This document shows, one piece after another, positions 25,143 to 34,908 of a stretch of 64,000 nt of DNA. The DNA comes from Neorhizobium sp. JUb45 (GTDB lineage: Bacteria; Pseudomonadota; Alphaproteobacteria; Rhizobiales; Rhizobiaceae). Location: contig NZ_SLYW01000002.1 in the NCBI RefSeq assembly GCF_004343585.1, positions 1,054,001 to 1,118,000 of the forward strand, written 5' to 3'. Position numbers and translations under genes: made by a program. Numbering within the stretch: the stretch's first letter is position 1; the number at the start of each line of letters is the position of its first letter. The notes under the pieces are model-generated. The model was given only the letters and a program-made list of their open reading frames with translations, was not told where the DNA came from and did not search any database.

Positions 25143-25655
25143 TCATTTCGCCAGCAGGCCTACTTTCTCCGCGATGAAGTCAGCGATCATATTCGTATCG
25201 TCGAGATCGAAAACCGGGATCGTACTGCCCTCGACGGCATGGTCGGCGGCAATGGCGACGATATGCGGGTCGTTCGGGGCAAGCGGCTCGCGATTGGCGG
25301 ATTCCAGACGGCGTGCCTCGATCTTCGGCACCGGCTCGCGTTTGTAGCCTTCGATCAGAACGAGATCACAGGGCGCGATGCGGGCGAGAATGTCTTCAAA
25401 GCTCGGTTCCGGTTCTCCCCGCAATTCGTGCATGATGGCAAAGCGCGTGCCCGACACGATTGTGACCTCATGCGCGCCGGCCTCGCGATGGCGAAAGCTG
25501 TCGGCGCCGACCTTGTCGATATCGAAATCATGATGCGCGTGCTTGATCGTCGAGATGCGGTAACCGCGGCGGGTGAATTCTGCAACGAGGCGGACGGCAA
25601 GCCCGGTCTTGCCGGAATTTTTCCAGCCGGAAATGCCAAAAATGCGCTGGGTCAT
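25143..25655 (-). CDS. mobB: Molybdopterin-guanine dinucleotide biosynthesis adapter MobB
   Basis: MobB is a GTP-binding accessory protein for molybdopterin guanine dinucleotide synthesis. The 170-residue product shows a P-loop (GWKNSGKTGLA, residues 10-20), STIKHAHHDFDIDKVGADSFRH, which is diagnostic for the family, and DLVLIEGYKREP. The ATG at 25655 shares one base with the mobA stop (TGATG), so translation is coupled. It is convergent with the TadG-like gene. Confidence 0.95.
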   Translation of the reverse strand: MTQRIFGISGWKNSGKTGLAVRLVAEFTRRGYRISTIKHAHHDFDIDKVGADSFRHREAGAHEVTIVSGTRFAIMHELRGEPEPSFEDILARIAPCDLVLIEGYKREPVPKIEARRLESANREPLAPNDPHIVAIAADHAVEGSTIPVFDLDDTNMIADFIAEKVGLLAK

Positions 25656-26284
25656 CACTGCTCCAGAAATGTTTGCGCCAGAGTAAAATCCTCAGGCGTA
25701 TTGACGTTGAAAAACGGATCGCGCGAGCCTGCCGGCGTGTCCTCCGGTTCGAAAGAAACCGTGACATTCGGGTGGCGGGCCAGAAACGCCTTGACGCGGC
25801 GATTGCCGGGATCCTTCAGCCACTGTTCGAGATCGTCGGCGAGGCCAAGCGGCCAGAGCGCATAGACCGGATGCATATGGCCTTCGGACGCTGCGATGGC
25901 GATCGTCTCACCATTGGGGCAGGCGGCGACGAGGCGGGCGACGAGGTCGCGCGGCAGGAATGGACCATCGCCGGCAGCGCTTGCCATATGTGTATGGATG
26001 CCCTTTGCGGAAAAATGGCGAAGGCCTGCAAGAATGCCGGCAAGCGGCCCCTGATGATTTTCGAGCGTATCGGCCACGACCGGCAGGTTCTGGTGCTGCG
26101 CGAAATCGGGAAGGGCGTTTACGGCAAGCGCTGCGACCTGCGGCATCAGGCGATCGGCGACATGGGCGATCATCGGTCGCCCCGATAGCGCCATCGCCGT
26201 CTTGTCACAACCCATGCGGCTGGAACGGCCGCCCGCGAGAATGAGGCCTGCGATGTTTTCGGGACGTGGTGTTTCAATGGTCAT
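25655..26284 (-). CDS. mobA: Molybdenum cofactor guanylyltransferase MobA
   Basis: MobA transfers GMP from GTP to molybdenum cofactor, giving the MGD form used by DMSO-reductase-family enzymes. The 209-residue protein has the nucleotidyltransferase signature LAGGRSSRMGCDK (16-28), the Asp-containing AAGDGPFLPRDLV and the C-terminal FFNVNTPED. It begins 12 bases after the EamA gene's stop, on the same strand, and overlaps mobB. Confidence 0.95.
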   Translation of the reverse strand: MTIETPRPENIAGLILAGGRSSRMGCDKTAMALSGRPMIAHVADRLMPQVAALAVNALPDFAQHQNLPVVADTLENHQGPLAGILAGLRHFSAKGIHTHMASAAGDGPFLPRDLVARLVAACPNGETIAIAASEGHMHPVYALWPLGLADDLEQWLKDPGNRRVKAFLARHPNVTVSFEPEDTPAGSRDPFFNVNTPEDFTLAQTFLEQ

Positions 26285-26296
26285 GACGGCGTCTCA

Positions 26297-27202
26297 TCAT
26301 GCCGGTGGTGCCGGATCGGTTTCGCCGGCCGTTACCTGCCGGCGGCGGCTTTCACGGTAGAAGGTGTAAAGACCGGAGCCGATGACAAGGGCGATGCCGA
26401 GGAACATCCACGCATCCGGGATTTCACCGAAAAACAGGAAGCCGATGCCGAGCGCCCAGACCAGTGCGGTGTAACGGAAGGGCGCAACGAAGGAGATTTC
26501 GCCGGTGCGCATGGCAAGGATGATCGATTGGTAGCCGGCTAAGACAAGCAGCGATGCCAGTGCGAGAAGACCGAATGCACCGCCATCAAGCGGCTGCCAG
26601 CCACCCATCGGCACGATCAGCAGTCCGCCCAGCACGGTGATGACGGTGGTAGTGAACATGCTGACGGAAATGGAGGGAATGGACGGATCGACACGTTTGG
26701 TGGCGAGGTCGCGACCGGCGGTGAAAAACACGGCGGCAACGGCGAACAGGGCGTCGGGCACAAAACCGGCAGGGCCGGGTTTGAGGATGATCAGCACGCC
26801 GATAAAGCCGACGGCGATGGCCGACCAGCGGCGCCAGCCGACCTTTTCGCCGAGGAACAGCGCCGCTCCCAGCGTCACGGCAAGCGGCAGCGATTGCAGG
26901 ATGGAGGAGGCATTGGCGAAGGGGATGCGGCTGAGCGCGGTGAGATAGGTGAGCGTTGCGCCGATCTCGAAGAAAACGCGCAAAAGCATGATCCTGTCGG
27001 TCAGCATGCGGCGGGTCGGAAGTGCGCCGAGATGGCGGGCGATCAGGAAAACGAGGATCAACGTCATGGCGCCGCGCACGAACATGATCTGTGCGACCGT
27101 TGCCTGCGAGGAGACGGCTTTGACCAGCGCATCGTTGCAGATGAACACCGCCATGGCGAGCACCATGAAAAGCGCGCCCCTGGAATTCGCCGATCGTACC
27201 AT
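26297..27202 (-). CDS. EamA/DMT superfamily transporter
   Basis: The 302-residue protein has ten predicted transmembrane segments in two EamA halves, typical of the drug/metabolite transporter superfamily (AMAVFICNDALVK in the first half; FRYTALVWALGIGFLFFGEIPD in the second). Substrate unknown. ATG 27202 was chosen because it lies after GGGAGTGGGAC and begins the first conserved segment; an ATG at 27229 is possible. It lies just upstream of mobA, and the three genes may form one transcript. Confidence 0.88.
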   Translation of the reverse strand: MVRSANSRGALFMVLAMAVFICNDALVKAVSSQATVAQIMFVRGAMTLILVFLIARHLGALPTRRMLTDRIMLLRVFFEIGATLTYLTALSRIPFANASSILQSLPLAVTLGAALFLGEKVGWRRWSAIAVGFIGVLIILKPGPAGFVPDALFAVAAVFFTAGRDLATKRVDPSIPSISVSMFTTTVITVLGGLLIVPMGGWQPLDGGAFGLLALASLLVLAGYQSIILAMRTGEISFVAPFRYTALVWALGIGFLFFGEIPDAWMFLGIALVIGSGLYTFYRESRRRQVTAGETDPAPPA

Positions 27203-27500
27203 CCGTCCCACTCCCCCACGCCGAATCACGCATCATCGGCCTGAACTGAGAATCGGTGGCCGCAGCGATGGCGTGAAGGCCGGCTCTCCTTAAAGTGGTT
27301 TTGGCGAAATGGAAACGGCTGGTCTGCCGATCGTCAGGTGGCGACGATCTGCCGCCGGAAAATGAAGCTTTTCCGTGCATTGTTAACGGTTGCTCAATCC
27401 AATTTTCCGAGTGTTGCTAGAATTTCGCATGAGGCGAAAATAATGGCTGTGCGTCGCCGATGGGAGGCTGGTGTACGGGCACATTCGCGGGGGGAACCGC

Positions 27501-30062
27501 ATGTCCTTTATCGACCGGCTTTTGCAGAGCCGCAGGATCGTCACCAAAGTTCTTCTGTTCGTCGTGCCACTGGTGCTGCTGATCGCCGGCGTCGGGCTGG
27601 CGGGCTATTACACCTCGACGACGCTGAACGGCCATATGACCGTCACACGCGCGACGATCGAAAATATCGGCGACTTCGAGCGCCTTCAGACCAGTCTGCA
27701 GGATTTTTCCAATGCGCCCGGCGACAAGACGCTGGCGGCCTTGAAGGCTGATATCGATGCCCAGGAAAAGGGTGTTGGCGCATTGCAGGGCCTGCTGGTC
27801 TCCGACGGTGACCGGGAACGTATCGCCCCGGTGATCGGCCTGGCGGCGGCCATGCGGGCGCATGCGGATGCGCTGTGGGCCGTCAAGGGCCGGCGCGACC
27901 AGAACGGCCGCGAGATGGATCTCGGCATGTCCAAGGTTCGTGCTCTCGGCACCGGCGTGCAGGGGCAGGTGGGCACGCTGCGCAAGCAGATGGAAGGCAA
28001 GGAAAAATTTGCCAAGGGTCTGCTGCTGGAAGCTTTTGCCTATAACGCCGTCTCCGGCCGCATCGGTGATCTGCGCGAAGCCATGCGCCGCGCCGAAAGC
28101 GATGATGCCGCCGTCAATACGGCAAAACTCTATCTCGCCACACTGAATGCCGAATTCGACAAGGTCATCGGCCTTGTGCCCGAGCGGGCCCAGAAGGGTT
28201 TTGCACCGGCACGGGAGGCCGCCGCCAATCTCGACAAGGTTCTGGCGAGCGATGCGCCGATCGCAGAAAAGGGACAGGCAGCCCGCGTCGGCACCAGTGC
28301 CTTCATGCGCATCCAGGGCGACCTCTCCAACCTCGCCACCACCAAGGCGGTGACGGCAGCCGAACGATTCGTCGGCCTCGAGGCCGACGTGGTGGCGCAG
28401 CGTGAACTGCTGACCCAGAGCGAGGAATCGCTGCGGCGGATCGATGAATTGCAGCTTCTCGTCGAGCGCCTGCGCATGACCGCCACCGAGGACAGCCGCA
28501 AGGCGGTTCTGGGCGGCATGACGACCCTGCGCAAGGCAAGCACACGCGTTTCGGAACTGTCGGCCACCAATGTCACATTGGCCGAGTTTGCCGGAAAGAC
28601 CGAGGCGCAGCTTACGGCACTCGATAAATCCTCGGTCAAGCTGATGGACATCACGGCCGACTGGCAGAAACAGAAGGCCGAGGCCGCGCAGACGCTTGTC
28701 AACGGCATGGCCGGTCTGAAGGCTTTTGTGGCGCAGGCGCAGGAAACCGGCAAGCAGGACAGCGAACGTTCTGCGACGCTGTCCGTCATCGCGATGGTTG
28801 TCGGCACCGTGCTGGCGATTGCAGGCGGCCTGATGCTGGTCGAGACGCTGCGTGGTCCTCTGCGCCGCGTCAACGACGTGATGAAGCGTCTTGCCAATGG
28901 CGACCTCGATGTGTCGATCGAAGGCCGCGAGCGTGGCGACGAGATTGGTGACATGGTGCGTTCCGTTACCGTGTTCCGTGATGCCGCTGTCGAAAACGTG
29001 CGGCTGGAGCAGGAAGCGGCATCTGCCCGTGAGCTTTCGGCCGAAGAGTCCGAGCGTCGCAATGCCGAGCGTGCCCACGTGGCATCGGAGCAGCGCCGCG
29101 CGCTCAACGCCCTGTCGCACGTGCTCGGAAAGCTCGCGGAAGGCGATCTGGTAGAGGGCATGGCCGAGGATCTGGCGGAAGACTTTGTCGAGATGGCCCG
29201 CACCTACAATCAGGCCGTCGAGGCTCTGCGCACGACGCTTGCCGATGTGCGCAGCACCGCCGACGAGATCGAAGGCGGCACCGGCAATCTGGCAAGCTCC
29301 GCCGATGATCTGGCCCGCCGCACCGAACAGCAGGCGGCGGCTCTGGAGCAGAGTTCGCGGGCGCTGCGGCACCTCAGCGAGATCGTCGTGTCGACGGCCG
29401 AAAATGCCAAGCGCACCTCTGCCTCCGTCAGCGAGACGGAAGAGTTCGCGGTACGCTCCGGTCAGGTGGTTGAACGGGCCGTCGGTGCCATGGGCGAGAT
29501 CAGCAAGTCGTCAGCCAAGATTGCCACCATTATCGGCGTGATCGACGAAATCGCCTTCCAGACCAACCTTCTCGCCCTCAATGCCGGTGTGGAAGCCGCG
29601 CGGGCAGGCGAGGCTGGGCGTGGTTTTGCCGTCGTGGCGCAGGAAGTGCGTGAACTGGCGCAACGGTGTGCCGGTGCTGCCCGCGAGATCAAGGATCTGA
29701 TTTCGGCCAGTGCGACGCAGGTGAAGAGCGGCGTGCATCTGGTCGAAGAGACCGGACAGGCGCTATCATCGATCATCACCCATGTCGGCGAGGTGCGCAA
29801 ACTCGTCTCCGACATTTCGGCAGCGACCGGCGAACAATCCACCGGCATCCGCGAAGTGACGCATGCGGTGCAGGAAGTGGAGCTGATCACCCAGCGCAAC
29901 GCCGCGATGGTCGAAGAAAACAACGCTGAGATCCATGGTCTGCGCCGCCGTGTTGAAATGCTGTCGGAGAAGATCGAGCATTTCAAGACACGCGATCCGC
30001 AGATGCAGGTGGAACTGGGCGATTACGATCGCCGGCCGGGCTGGGGGCGTGAGGTGGCGTAA
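27501..30062 (+). CDS. Methyl-accepting chemotaxis protein with large periplasmic domain
   Basis: The 853-residue receptor starts at ATG 27501 after GGGGGGAA. It has TM1 (about 17-40, [20 protein letters not shown]), a roughly 380-residue helical periplasmic sensor of the HBM-like four-helix kind, TM2 near 430-452 and a HAMP domain ([20 protein letters not shown]). The cytosolic signalling domain has the hairpin tip [24 protein letters not shown] and [16 protein letters not shown]. The C-terminus lacks a CheR-tethering NWETF-like pentapeptide. No che genes are adjacent, and the ligand is unknown. Confidence 0.94.
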   Translation: MSFIDRLLQSRRIVTKVLLFVVPLVLLIAGVGLAGYYTSTTLNGHMTVTRATIENIGDFERLQTSLQDFSNAPGDKTLAALKADIDAQEKGVGALQGLLVSDGDRERIAPVIGLAAAMRAHADALWAVKGRRDQNGREMDLGMSKVRALGTGVQGQVGTLRKQMEGKEKFAKGLLLEAFAYNAVSGRIGDLREAMRRAESDDAAVNTAKLYLATLNAEFDKVIGLVPERAQKGFAPAREAAANLDKVLASDAPIAEKGQAARVGTSAFMRIQGDLSNLATTKAVTAAERFVGLEADVVAQRELLTQSEESLRRIDELQLLVERLRMTATEDSRKAVLGGMTTLRKASTRVSELSATNVTLAEFAGKTEAQLTALDKSSVKLMDITADWQKQKAEAAQTLVNGMAGLKAFVAQAQETGKQDSERSATLSVIAMVVGTVLAIAGGLMLVETLRGPLRRVNDVMKRLANGDLDVSIEGRERGDEIGDMVRSVTVFRDAAVENVRLEQEAASARELSAEESERRNAERAHVASEQRRALNALSHVLGKLAEGDLVEGMAEDLAEDFVEMARTYNQAVEALRTTLADVRSTADEIEGGTGNLASSADDLARRTEQQAAALEQSSRALRHLSEIVVSTAENAKRTSASVSETEEFAVRSGQVVERAVGAMGEISKSSAKIATIIGVIDEIAFQTNLLALNAGVEAARAGEAGRGFAVVAQEVRELAQRCAGAAREIKDLISASATQVKSGVHLVEETGQALSSIITHVGEVRKLVSDISAATGEQSTGIREVTHAVQEVELITQRNAAMVEENNAEIHGLRRRVEMLSEKIEHFKTRDPQMQVELGDYDRRPGWGREVA

Positions 30063-30079
30063 TATCCGATAGCTTTATA

Positions 30080-30112
30080 AATGGCCGGGACGATGTTTCG
30101 GCCATATTTTTT
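30080..30112 (+). terminator. Rho-independent terminator after the chemoreceptor gene
   Basis: ATGGCCG (30081-30087) pairs with CGGCCAT (30099-30105), followed by ATTTTTT. It begins about 18 bases after the stop codon. Confidence 0.72.
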
Positions 30113-30212
30113 GTCGGCTCGATGGTGCCGGAGTTGCGAAGACGGAGGTGTTCGAGTTACCACCGCTTTCGAACGTTCCAGAGTTCACCGATTAGCCGAA
30201 CTCACGATGCGA

Positions 30213-30505
30213 TCAATATCCGGCCTCACGCTGATAGCGAAACGCCAGAATATAACCGGTATTGTCCGCCGGCTCGAACCGATACAAGGCGACATAACCA
30301 CTACTACCGAAGGGAATCAGCAACTCTCTCAGAGGTTCGTTGTCTGAAAATGGGCGACCGATATGCGGCGTCTGCGATAGTAAAGAAAAGTGGCGGGAGA
30401 TTGCACGCTTGGCCTCGGCGGAAGACCGTCGCCGGCCTTATCCAGAAAACGCCGGCATCGCTCAAGCCCGGTCAACGCACCGCGAGTGACAATTACCTGT
30501 GGCAC
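30213..30505 (-). pseudogene. ParE/RelE-family toxin, frameshifted
   Basis: Read from GTG 30503-30505 the frame gives VPQVIVTRGALTGLERCRRF and LDKAGDGLP, a clear ParE/RelE-type start, then goes out of frame and stops at about 30331. Shifting the frame near 30418-30424 restores AEAKRAISRHFSLLSQTP, HIGRPFSDNEPLRELLIPFG and YVALYRFEPADNTGYILAF, ending in YQREAGY and a stop at 30213. The 293-base span is one short of a multiple of three, so one base (probably a C in the CTTCC run of the coding strand) seems lost. A toxin that would poison replication or translation is therefore probably inactive. A sequencing error cannot be excluded from one sequence. Confidence 0.82.
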
Positions 30506-30765
30506 TCCGGAGGACCCTTTTCCTGGTCTGTGCCCCAACTCTCAAGCCAGTCCTGAACTTCTTGTCCGGTGAGGTGAAGTCCGCTCTCCTGATAGTCGGC
30601 CCAAGCGGCATGGGCCTCCTGACGAAAACCTTCTCGGTATTCTTCGCGCTCGACATATTGCCAGATGGCATCGCCGATCATGCCATCGGTTGATTGGTTG
30701 CGGACTTTCGAAAGCTTGTCGAGCCTTTCGCCAAGCTCATCGTCGATTTGGAGTGATGTGCGCAT
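30493..30765 (-). CDS. Ribbon-helix-helix (CopG-like) antitoxin
   Basis: The 90-residue protein begins MRTSLQIDDELGERLDKL, the beta-strand then helix of a ribbon-helix-helix DNA-binding domain, followed by TDGMIGDAIWQYVE and an acidic, helical C-terminal half that would bind the toxin. It overlaps the start of the downstream toxin frame by 13 bases, the usual translational coupling of parDE/relBE operons. Unlike the toxin, this frame is intact. Confidence 0.85.
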   Translation of the reverse strand: MRTSLQIDDELGERLDKLSKVRNQSTDGMIGDAIWQYVEREEYREGFRQEAHAAWADYQESGLHLTGQEVQDWLESWGTDQEKGPPECHR

Positions 30766-30825
30766 GATAATCCTGCCGCGTAAGGCTTGCAGCCTAACAA
30801 AATGGACAGCACAAATCCACCAGCC

Positions 30826-31869
30826 TCAGCCGCCCGTCACGCTCATATGCCGTGACACCGCCGGCCGGTTATTCCGGTCGATGATGAAGTCATGGCCCTT
30901 CGGCTTGCGGGCGATCGCCTCGTCAATTGCCGCGGCCAGATGCGTCGGGTCGTCACTTTCGCGCAAGACTTCGCGCAGGTCGGCGGCGTCGTTCTGGCCG
31001 AGGCACATGTAAAGCGTGCCGGTGCAGGTGAGGCGGACGCGGTTGCAGCCCTCGCAGAAATTATGGGTCATCGGTGTGATGAAACCCATGCGGCCGCCGG
31101 TTTCCATCACTTCGACATAACGGGCAGGGCCGCCTGTCTTGAACGGGATATCCTTGAAGGTGAATTGCTTCTCGAGGTTTTCGCGCAACACCGAGAGCGG
31201 CAGGTAACGGTCGGTGCGGTCTTCCTCGATCTCGCCCATCGGCATGGTTTCGATGACGGTCAGATCCATGCCGCGACCATGCGCAAAACGCATCATCTCG
31301 GGGATTTCGTCTTCGTTGAAACCTTTCAAAGCCACCGCATTAAGCTTGATCTTCAACCCGGCCTTCTGGGCGGCATCGATACCTTCCATGACCCTGGAAA
31401 AGTCACCCCAGCGGGTGATTTCCTTGAACTTTTGCGGATCGAGCGTATCGAGCGAGACGTTGATGCGGCGCACGCCGGCATCGTGGAGTTCCTGCGCGAA
31501 GCGGGCGAGCTGCGAGCCATTGGTGGTGAGCGTCAGCTCGTCGAGATGGCCGGTTTCGATATGGCGGCCAATCGAGCGCACCAGATGCATGATGTTCTTG
31601 CGCACCAGCGGTTCGCCGCCGGTCAACCGCAGTTTGCGCACGCCCTTGGCGACGAATGCCGAACAGAGACGGTCCAGCTCTTCGAGTGTCAGCAAATCCT
31701 TCTTCGGCAGAAACGTCATGTTTTCCGCCATGCAATAGGTGCAGCGGAAATCGCAGCGGTCGGTGACGGATACGCGCAAATAGGTGACCGCACGACCGAA
31801 CTTGTCGATCATCGGAGCGATGCTGGCGGCCGGGGCGGCGACAAGCGGTGGGGTCACGAAAGAATTCAC
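30826..31869 (-). CDS. moaA: GTP 3',8-cyclase MoaA
   Basis: MoaA is the radical-SAM enzyme that, with MoaC, turns GTP into cyclic pyranopterin monophosphate, the first step of molybdenum cofactor synthesis. The 347-residue protein has the N-terminal radical SAM cluster motif [31 protein letters not shown] and NVSLDTLDP. The second cluster site is [21 protein letters not shown], and the C-terminus ends in the conserved Gly-Gly. It is divergent from the DUF971 gene and lies 60 bases downstream of the antitoxin gene on the same strand. Confidence 0.97.
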   Translation of the reverse strand: MNSFVTPPLVAAPAASIAPMIDKFGRAVTYLRVSVTDRCDFRCTYCMAENMTFLPKKDLLTLEELDRLCSAFVAKGVRKLRLTGGEPLVRKNIMHLVRSIGRHIETGHLDELTLTTNGSQLARFAQELHDAGVRRINVSLDTLDPQKFKEITRWGDFSRVMEGIDAAQKAGLKIKLNAVALKGFNEDEIPEMMRFAHGRGMDLTVIETMPMGEIEEDRTDRYLPLSVLRENLEKQFTFKDIPFKTGGPARYVEVMETGGRMGFITPMTHNFCEGCNRVRLTCTGTLYMCLGQNDAADLREVLRESDDPTHLAAAIDEAIARKPKGHDFIIDRNNRPAVSRHMSVTGG

Positions 31870-32025
31870 GTCGTTCTACTCCTGTACGTCAAATCTGGTG
31901 ATTGTCCTGATCGACGTCAAGCATGCATATGGTCTGCGACTTTGGATCGTCTTGCTGCCGTCAACGCACTTGCAGCGAATTGACGAAATCCATAATCGTG
32001 AGCGGACAAAATTGGAAGAGCAGAG

Positions 32026-32412
32026 ATGACCGACCCCATCACAGATAGTTGGCCGACCGAGATCAAGGTATCGCAGGACAAGCTCGTGCTGACGGTAACC
32101 TTCGACGATGGCGCAAGCTTTGCGCTGCCGGCGGAAATGCTGCGCGTTCTGTCTCCCTCGGCCGAAGTGCAGGGGCATGGCCCCGGCCAGAAGGTGACGG
32201 TGCCGGGCAAACGCCTGGTCGGCATCCGCAATGTGGTGGCCACCGGCAATTACGCGGTGCGCATCGCCTTCGACGACGGCCATGACAGCGGTATCTTTAC
32301 CTGGCGATATTTGCGTGAGCTGGGCCTCGAGGGCGACGATAAATTCAGGGAATACGAGGGTGAGCTGTCAGCCAAGGGGCTGAGCCGCGAGCCTGTCATA
32401 AAAGCACGATAA
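32026..32412 (+). CDS. DUF971 domain protein
   Basis: The 128-residue protein has the DUF971 (gamma-butyrobetaine hydroxylase N-terminal-like) signature: TEIKVSQDKLVLTVTFDDG, FALPAEMLRVLSPSAEVQGHG, VGIRNVVATGNYAVRIAFDDGH and SGIFTWRYLRELG. It is a small cytosolic protein. Some DUF971 proteins are fused or linked to iron-sulfur proteins, but the role is not fixed. It is followed 30 bases later by the antiporter gene and is divergent from moaA. Confidence 0.9.
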   Translation: MTDPITDSWPTEIKVSQDKLVLTVTFDDGASFALPAEMLRVLSPSAEVQGHGPGQKVTVPGKRLVGIRNVVATGNYAVRIAFDDGHDSGIFTWRYLRELGLEGDDKFREYEGELSAKGLSREPVIKAR

Positions 32413-32442
32413 CAGATCGAAACGAAACAGAGGGGTAACAGA

Positions 32443-34266
32443 GTGGCGGCAGAATCGAATGCGGGAGAACTGGTCCAGGTCGTGGCACTGCTGGGGGCGG
32501 GCGTCATTGCCGCGCCGCTGTTCAAGCGGCTGGGCCTGGGTTCCGTTCTCGGCTATCTCGCTGCCGGTCTGGTCATCGGCCCATTCGGGCTGAAACTGGT
32601 ATCGGATCCGCAGGCCATACTGCATATCGCCGAACTCGGCGTGGTGATGTTCCTGTTCATCATCGGCCTTGAAATGCAGCCGTCGCGGCTGTGGAACATG
32701 CGCAAGGACATTTTTGGACTGGGGGCTTTGCAGGTTCTCGTCTGTATCGCAGCGTTGATGGCAGTGGGCCTTGCCTTCGGGCAATCGGCGCCGGTCGCCT
32801 TCGTTGCCGGTACCGGCTTCGTTTTGACCTCGACGGCGATCGTGATGCAGATGCTGCAGGAGCGCAATCACCTGCATACGCCCAAGGGGCAGCGGATCGT
32901 TTCGATCCTGCTGTTCGAGGATCTGGCCATCGTGCCTCTGCTGGCCATCGTGGCGCTTCTGGCGCCGCAGGGCGAGACGGTGTCGTTTGTCGAGCGGCTG
33001 CAATCGCTGGGCATCGGTTTTGCCGCGCTCGCCGCGCTGGTGATCGCCGGGCGTTACCTGCTCAACCCGTTCTTCCGTCTGCTCGCCCAGTCCGGCGCCC
33101 GCGAAGTGATGACGGCGGCCGCCCTGCTGGTGGTGCTCGGGTCGGCATTGCTGATGGATTTTGCAGGTCTTTCCATGGCCATGGGCGCGTTTCTGGCCGG
33201 CGTGCTTCTGTCGGAATCCTCGTTCCGCCATCAGCTGGAAGCGGATATCGAGCCGTTCCGTGGCATCCTGCTCGGCCTGTTTTTCCTGGGCGTCGGCATG
33301 GCCGTCGATCTGGCGGTGATCTTTGCCAACTGGAGCCATGTGGTTCTTGCCGTGATCGCCTACATGATCGTCAAGGGCGTGATCATCTATGGCGTGGCGC
33401 GGCTTTTGAGGGCGCCGCATGCGGAAAGCCTGGGACGTGCGATCCTGATGGCGCAGGGCGGCGAGTTCGCCTTCGTGCTTTATGCCGCGGCTGCCTCCGT
33501 CGGCATTCTCGATGCCGATACCAATGCAGTGCTGACGGCGACCGTCGTGATCTCCATGGCGGTGACGCCGCTGGTGGTGGCGATCTACGTGCGTCTGGCG
33601 CCCAAGCCGACCGTTGACACAAGCGGTCTCACCGAGCCGGAAAACATCGAGAACACCGTGCTGATCATCGGTTTCGGCCGTTTCGGCCAGATTGTCAGCC
33701 AGCCTCTGCTGGCGCGCGGCTATACTTTGTCGATGATCGACAAGGATGCCGAATTCGTGCGCGATGCGGGCGATTTTGGGTTCAAGGTCTATTACGGCGA
33801 CGGCTCGCGGCCGGAAATCCTGCATGCCGCGGGTGCGGCCACCGCCAAGGCGATCCTCATCTGTATCGATGACAGGGAAGCCGCCATCAAGATCGCCGAA
33901 ATCGTCAAGGAAGAATATCCCTTGGTGCCGGTTCTGGCGCGCGCCTATGACCGCGGCCACGCCATCGATCTGCTCAAGGCCGGCGTCGATTACCAGATCC
34001 GCGAAACCTACGAATCCGCACTCGATTTTTCCGGCGAGGTCATGCAGGTGCTGGGCGAGGAGGAAGAGCTTGTGGCTCAGATGGTGGAGGAATTCCGCGA
34101 GATCGACCGCGAGCGTTTTGCCATGGAACAGGTCGGCGGCATTTATGCCGGCCGTTCGCTGATCAAGGGCAATGCCCAGCCCGCCGATATCATCGCCGCC
34201 AAGACGGCGCGAGAACGCGAACGCAAGGCAGCGGAAAAGGCAGCAGTCAAAGAGGCGACGACATGA
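32443..34266 (+). CDS. CPA2 family monovalent cation:proton antiporter (KefB/KefC-like) with RCK domain
   Basis: Starting at GTG 32443 after GAGGGGT, the 607-residue protein has a 12-13 helix CPA2 antiporter domain (LGLGSVLGYLAAGLVIGPFG, GLEMQPSRLWNMRK, ELGVVMFLFIIG). A TrkA-N/RCK domain begins near 402, with IIGFGRFGQIVSQPLL at about 406-421 binding a dinucleotide, and a charged C-terminal helical tail follows. It resembles glutathione-gated potassium efflux systems, but the ion and gating ligand are inferred. Its stop overlaps the next gene's ATG by four bases. Confidence 0.93.
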   Translation: MAAESNAGELVQVVALLGAGVIAAPLFKRLGLGSVLGYLAAGLVIGPFGLKLVSDPQAILHIAELGVVMFLFIIGLEMQPSRLWNMRKDIFGLGALQVLVCIAALMAVGLAFGQSAPVAFVAGTGFVLTSTAIVMQMLQERNHLHTPKGQRIVSILLFEDLAIVPLLAIVALLAPQGETVSFVERLQSLGIGFAALAALVIAGRYLLNPFFRLLAQSGAREVMTAAALLVVLGSALLMDFAGLSMAMGAFLAGVLLSESSFRHQLEADIEPFRGILLGLFFLGVGMAVDLAVIFANWSHVVLAVIAYMIVKGVIIYGVARLLRAPHAESLGRAILMAQGGEFAFVLYAAAASVGILDADTNAVLTATVVISMAVTPLVVAIYVRLAPKPTVDTSGLTEPENIENTVLIIGFGRFGQIVSQPLLARGYTLSMIDKDAEFVRDAGDFGFKVYYGDGSRPEILHAAGAATAKAILICIDDREAAIKIAEIVKEEYPLVPVLARAYDRGHAIDLLKAGVDYQIRETYESALDFSGEVMQVLGEEEELVAQMVEEFREIDRERFAMEQVGGIYAGRSLIKGNAQPADIIAAKTARERERKAAEKAAVKEATT

Positions 34267-34889
34267 GTGCGAGTGCGCAGGACGGAATCATTACCTCGAT
34301 CGAGGGGCTGCGCGAGATCTACGGAGAGAGCAGCCCGGCATCGATGGTCAAGGTCACCGATTACCTGACGGCTGAATACCGGCAGATGATCGAGGCCTCG
34401 CCCTTCGTGGCGCTGGCGACTGTCGGGCCTGAGGGCATGGACTGTTCGCCGCGCGGCGATCTCGGTGGCGTAGTGCGCGTCGAAAACGAGCGCACACTGA
34501 CGCTGCCCGATTGGCGCGGCAACAACCGTATCGACTCGCTGGAAAACATCGTGCGCGATCCGAGGGTAGCTCTGATGTTTCTCGTGCCCGGATCGAACAC
34601 CACGATGCGCGTCAACGGCCGCGCAGTGGTGTCGGCGAAACCGTCGCTGCTCGACAGTTTTGAAATGGATGGCAAACATCCGCGCAGCGTGACGGTCGTC
34701 ACGATCGAGGAGGTTTATTTCCAGTGCGCGCGGGCGCTGATGCGATCGGAATTGTGGAACCCGGAACGGTTCGTCGATCCGAAGAACCTGCCGACGCCGG
34801 GTACGTTGCTGAAAGCGGCCAAGGCGGATTTCGACAAGGAAACCTATGACCGCGAATGGGCGGCAAGGGCTGCCGCCACGATGTGGTGA
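34263..34889 (+). CDS. Pyridoxamine 5'-phosphate oxidase-fold flavin protein
   Basis: The 208-residue protein matches the MSMEG_1061-like branch of the PPOX/FMN-binding split barrel: ASPFVALATVGPEGMDCSPRGD, LPDWRGNNRIDSLENIVRDPRVALMFLVPG and a C-terminal VYFQCARALMRSELW. These proteins bind FMN or F420; the substrate is unknown. The ATGA overlap at 34263 indicates translational coupling to the antiporter gene, which suggests a linked redox or stress function. Confidence 0.9.
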   Translation: MSASAQDGIITSIEGLREIYGESSPASMVKVTDYLTAEYRQMIEASPFVALATVGPEGMDCSPRGDLGGVVRVENERTLTLPDWRGNNRIDSLENIVRDPRVALMFLVPGSNTTMRVNGRAVVSAKPSLLDSFEMDGKHPRSVTVVTIEEVYFQCARALMRSELWNPERFVDPKNLPTPGTLLKAAKADFDKETYDREWAARAAATMW

Positions 34890-34908
34890 TGGAAGGCCGG
34901 CTGGTCGA

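Noticed and set aside
25133..25160. Inverted repeat GGCCTGC/GCAGGCC between the TadG-like gene and mobB as a terminator
   Set aside because: It overlaps the end of mobB coding sequence and lacks a T-run; too weak to list.
27417..29372. Long open frame antisense to the chemoreceptor gene
   Set aside because: No recognisable domain; the sense strand has a complete MCP with all landmarks.
31870..32025. Molybdenum cofactor riboswitch before moaA
   Set aside because: The 156-base gap shows no clear multi-stem arrangement that I can recognise.
32368..33960. Long open frame antisense to the CPA2 antiporter
   Set aside because: His/Gln/Arg-rich composition typical of antisense readings of membrane-protein genes in GC-rich DNA.
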